Shown in pieces: positions 6,111 through 7,779 of a stretch of DNA of 7,779 bases; the first letter of the stretch is position 1, and each line of letters begins with the position of its first letter. The notes beneath the pieces are model-generated. The model was not told the origin of the DNA. It did no database searches and saw only the letters and a program-made list of their open reading frames with translations. Made by a program: the position numbers and the translations under genes. This stretch comes from an uncultured Collinsella sp. (lineage in GTDB: Bacteria > Actinomycetota > Coriobacteriia > Coriobacteriales > Coriobacteriaceae): the NCBI GenBank assembly GCA_900551365.1, contig URVZ01000081.1, positions 1 through 7,779 on the forward strand. The letters run 5' to 3'.

Positions 6111-6150
6111 AAAGGGGATGGAGCAGGCCTATGCCCTCCATCCCCTTTTT
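6111..6150 (+). terminator. Intrinsic terminator after EIID copy 2
   Basis: A perfect 13-bp stem (AAAGGGGATGGAG at 6111-6123, CTCCATCCCCTTT at 6136-6148) is followed by a T-run to 6150. The loop can extend the stem with GGC/GCC. It is only 17 nt before the MFS start codon. Confidence 0.93.
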
Positions 6151-6167
6151 GTATAGAAGGAGTTCGT

Positions 6168-7382
6168 ATGTTCGCGAAGGATCGCGAAGCAATGCGCCTG
6201 ACGCCGGCAGAGGTCAGGCTGATTCTTATTGAGTCCCTGCAGTGGTGCGCCAACAACGCGGTCTACTTTTTGGGGCTTATCGGTGCGGCCACGTATGATC
6301 TGGCCGGCACGGCCTTTTTGGTTGCCGCCATTACGCTCGTGCGCAATCTTATGACGTCGGTGGGCAATATGGTGTCGGGTTCGGTCATCGATCGCTTTGG
6401 ACCGCGCCGGACGTCGTTTGTGACGTGCGTGATTACGGCAGTGCTATCGCTTGGCGTGGGGTTAGCGCCGTTGTCTGTCCCCGGGCTTGTGTTTGCCGCG
6501 TGCGTCTTGGGACTTGCGGGCGGCTTTATCAACACCTGCACGCATGCGTTTCCGGGATACCTGGAGTCGACCACCGAGGGTCGTACCCGCGTGAACGGTC
6601 TCATGGTGTTCTACAGCAATATCGCCTATACCGCTGGCCCGCTGCTCGGCGGTGCCATCGTGAGCTGTTTTGCCACGCAATCGGTCTACCTGCTCATGGC
6701 GGGCATGATGGGTGTGGCGGCCGTGCTCTCCTTGGGCTGTCACGAGTGCGTTGTTCCCGCAAAAGGGGAAAAGCCGAAGGGCGGTATTCTGGGCGGCATG
6801 GCCGAGGGTGCGCGACTTACGTTTCGCGACCACGACCTGCGCCTCATCTTTATCTCGGGCTTTTTGGGATTCTTTGCGTTTGGCGCGTTTGATTCGCTTG
6901 AGTCGTTGTTCTACCGTGATGTGCTCAACGTGGATATCGTCTGGCTGGGCTGGTTGTCCTCGGTCGTGGGCCTCACTTCCTCGGTGGGTGCGTTCATCCT
7001 GACCAAGCTTTCTGCTCGCCATGTCAACCTGCGATTGCTGCTCGGCGCGCTCATGGCCGTGGGCATTGGGTCCATGGTGTACGTGGGCACCGATATGCTG
7101 GGGGTCGCGATTATCGGTCAGGCGATTAACGGTCTGGCCTGGGGGTTCCTGGAGCCGCTGCAGATGATCTTGATTCAGGAGCGTGCCGACATCAAATACC
7201 TGGGGCGCATTACCGGCTTTGTGCGTTTTGGCCTGATGAGCGCCGGCGTGGTGCCGCTGCTGGCGGCTCCGTTTTTGGCGGAGGCTTTGGGCGTCCAGAC
7301 GGTACTGTTTGGAGCATCGACCATTATTGCGCTGGTAGGAACGCTGTTCTTTGTCACACAAGGGAGACGCCGGGGGCGTTAG
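6168..7382 (+). CDS. Major facilitator superfamily (MFS) transporter
   Basis: This encodes 404 residues with about twelve hydrophobic segments, the normal size for a 12-helix MFS carrier in the cytoplasmic membrane. The loop between helices 2 and 3 carries the classic motif A, GSVIDRFGPRR, at residues 71-81. A long polar stretch around residues 195-225 (KGEKPKGG and onward) fits the central cytoplasmic loop between the two six-helix halves. The ATG at 6168 has a strong AGAAGGAG ribosome site at 6155-6162. Substrate and direction cannot be read from the sequence; both drug/metabolite exporters and sugar or amino-acid carriers share this fold. It begins just after a terminator with no room for its own promoter, so it may be expressed by read-through from EIIC-EIID copy 2. 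Codon use is mixed with many T-ending codons, as in the DMT gene and unlike the PTS repeat. It ends with a basic GRRRGR tail. Confidence 0.92.
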   Translation: MFAKDREAMRLTPAEVRLILIESLQWCANNAVYFLGLIGAATYDLAGTAFLVAAITLVRNLMTSVGNMVSGSVIDRFGPRRTSFVTCVITAVLSLGVGLAPLSVPGLVFAACVLGLAGGFINTCTHAFPGYLESTTEGRTRVNGLMVFYSNIAYTAGPLLGGAIVSCFATQSVYLLMAGMMGVAAVLSLGCHECVVPAKGEKPKGGILGGMAEGARLTFRDHDLRLIFISGFLGFFAFGAFDSLESLFYRDVLNVDIVWLGWLSSVVGLTSSVGAFILTKLSARHVNLRLLLGALMAVGIGSMVYVGTDMLGVAIIGQAINGLAWGFLEPLQMILIQERADIKYLGRITGFVRFGLMSAGVVPLLAAPFLAEALGVQTVLFGASTIIALVGTLFFVTQGRRRGR

Positions 7383-7388
7383 CTATAC

Positions 7389-7412
7389 ATCAAATTATAA
7401 TTTGATACCACT
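7389..7412. promoter_or_regulatory. AT-rich palindrome with an inverted operator-like half-site
   Basis: ATCAAATTATAATTTGAT (7389-7406) is a perfect 18-bp palindrome holding TATAAT at its centre on both strands. It runs into TGATACCACT; the reverse complement of 7401-7412 is AGTGGTATCAAA, 11 of 12 bases like the start of promoter elements A and B. It lies 47 bp upstream of element B. It may be an extra regulator site or a minus-strand promoter; no T-run supports a terminator. Confidence 0.5.
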
Positions 7413-7458
7413 CACCAGAGAATTTCGACCGTTCACCGAGGATTGGAACAGATTGAAA

Positions 7459-7502
7459 AGTGGTATTAAAAACACGTTTGGTGTATGTCTATAATTGGTA
7501 TC
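7459..7502 (+). promoter_or_regulatory. Promoter/operator B, upstream of the second SIS gene
   Basis: The -10 box TATAAT is at 7490-7495, with AGTGGTATTAAA at 7459-7470 and TCTATAATTGGTATC at 7488-7502. End blocks and spacing match element A exactly, while the 17 bases between differ. The -35 region is weak. The SIS start codon is 57 nt after the -10 box. Confidence 0.78.
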
Positions 7503-7510
7503 GAAAAGAA

Positions 7511-7531
7511 ACGCGATGTATAGATTCGCGT
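7511..7531 (+). other. Short hairpin in the leader of the second SIS gene
   Basis: ACGCGA (7511-7516) and TCGCGT (7526-7531) form a perfect 6-bp stem with a 9-nt loop, close to the expected transcript start. It has no T-run. A role in RNA stability or protein binding is possible but only inferred. Confidence 0.4.
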
Positions 7532-7552
7532 GCTGGACAGAAAGGAAAAGCC

Positions 7553-7779
7553 ATGAAGGAAACCGAGAAGATCGAGATCATGCATTTCGACCAGGAGGGC
7601 TATCTCGAGGACGGCAAGGCGCTCTACGAGACCGGCAAGAAGATGACCGCGCTCGCCGACAAGGTCGCCGACGAGGGCTACGACGCCGTGTTCCTGATGG
7701 GCGTCGGCGGCACCTGGGACGAGCTCATGCAGCTCGAGTACCTCATGAACAAGTTCGGCGACCGCGACCTCGAGGTCTA
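7553..7779 (+). CDS. SIS-domain fructosamine-6-phosphate deglycase-like enzyme, N-terminal part (3' end outside window)
   Basis: The first 75 residues are visible and the frame is still open at the window edge. The ATG at 7553 has AAAGGA at 7541-7546 and promoter B upstream. After a short helix-rich N-terminus (FDQEGYLEDGKALYETGKK), the first strand of an SIS fold appears, DAVFLMGVGGTWDE. Its GxGGT turn is the place where SIS proteins bind the sugar phosphate. This arrangement, an N-terminal FDxExYL segment before the first SIS domain, is what I would expect for FrlB/GfrE/GfrF-like deglycases. It cannot be aligned with the SIS gene at the left edge because the two visible parts do not overlap, so whether they are paralogs or near copies is unknown. 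After codon 17 all visible codons end in G or C. Confidence 0.82.
   Translation, partial: MKETEKIEIMHFDQEGYLEDGKALYETGKKMTALADKVADEGYDAVFLMGVGGTWDELMQLEYLMNKFGDRDLEV

Noticed and set aside
5174..6256. Long minus-strand open frame of 360 codons opposite EIID copy 2, and similar frames at 4516-5328 and 1643-2536
   Set aside because: They lie antisense to clear PTS genes whose codons nearly all end in G or C, which removes stop codons from the opposite strand. The translations are rich in Gly, His, Asp and Ala with no recognisable domain.
1..7779. CRISPR array, tRNA, rRNA or phage genes
   Set aside because: No short regularly spaced repeats, no cloverleaf-like sequence and no phage-type protein were found in reading the window.

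Overview
The window looks like chromosomal DNA of a GC-rich gut actinobacterium, most plausibly a Collinsella-type member of the Coriobacteriia. This is inferred from the strongly C/G-ending codon use, short intergenic gaps and abundance of mannose-family phosphotransferase (PTS) genes together with sugar-isomerase (SIS) domain enzymes. No rRNA, tRNA, transposase or phage gene is visible, so the taxonomic call is only an inference. All convincing genes lie on the plus strand.

Layout. (1) 1-584: C-terminal part of an SIS-domain enzyme of the fructosamine-6-phosphate deglycase (FrlB/GfrF-like) type, followed by an intrinsic terminator. (2) 679-3284: a complete mannose-family PTS, EIIA, EIIB, EIIC and EIID in that order, followed by a terminator. 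(3) 3373-4263: a DMT/EamA-type transporter. (4) 4264-4488: an intergenic region with a promoter/operator and a long, structured leader. (5) 4489-6076: a second EIIC-EIID pair without its own EIIA or EIIB, followed by a terminator. (6) 6168-7382: an MFS transporter. (7) 7383-7552: an intergenic region with an AT-rich palindrome and a promoter/operator matching the one in (4). (8) 7553-7779: the N-terminal part of another SIS-domain enzyme.

How it fits together. The PTS would import and phosphorylate a substrate, and the SIS enzymes would split the phosphorylated product. If they are true fructosamine-6-phosphate deglycases, the products are a hexose 6-phosphate and a free amino acid or amine, and the DMT or MFS carriers could export the latter. 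Known relatives of this layout are the Salmonella gfr fructoselysine/glucoselysine system and the fructoselysine use reported for Collinsella intestinalis. The substrate here is not proven by the sequence.

Most striking points. The two EIIC-EIID copies are identical by reading over 1512 bp (1772-3283 and 4564-6075), yet the first 75 bp of the two EIIC genes differ at 19 positions, which points to gene conversion rather than simple duplication. The EIID genes have no A- or T-ending codon from codon 5 to codon 274. A 44-bp promoter/operator with identical ends and spacing precedes both EIIC copy 2 and the second SIS gene, indicating a shared regulator encoded elsewhere. Three genes start only 17-30 nt after a terminator, leaving no room for a promoter of their own.
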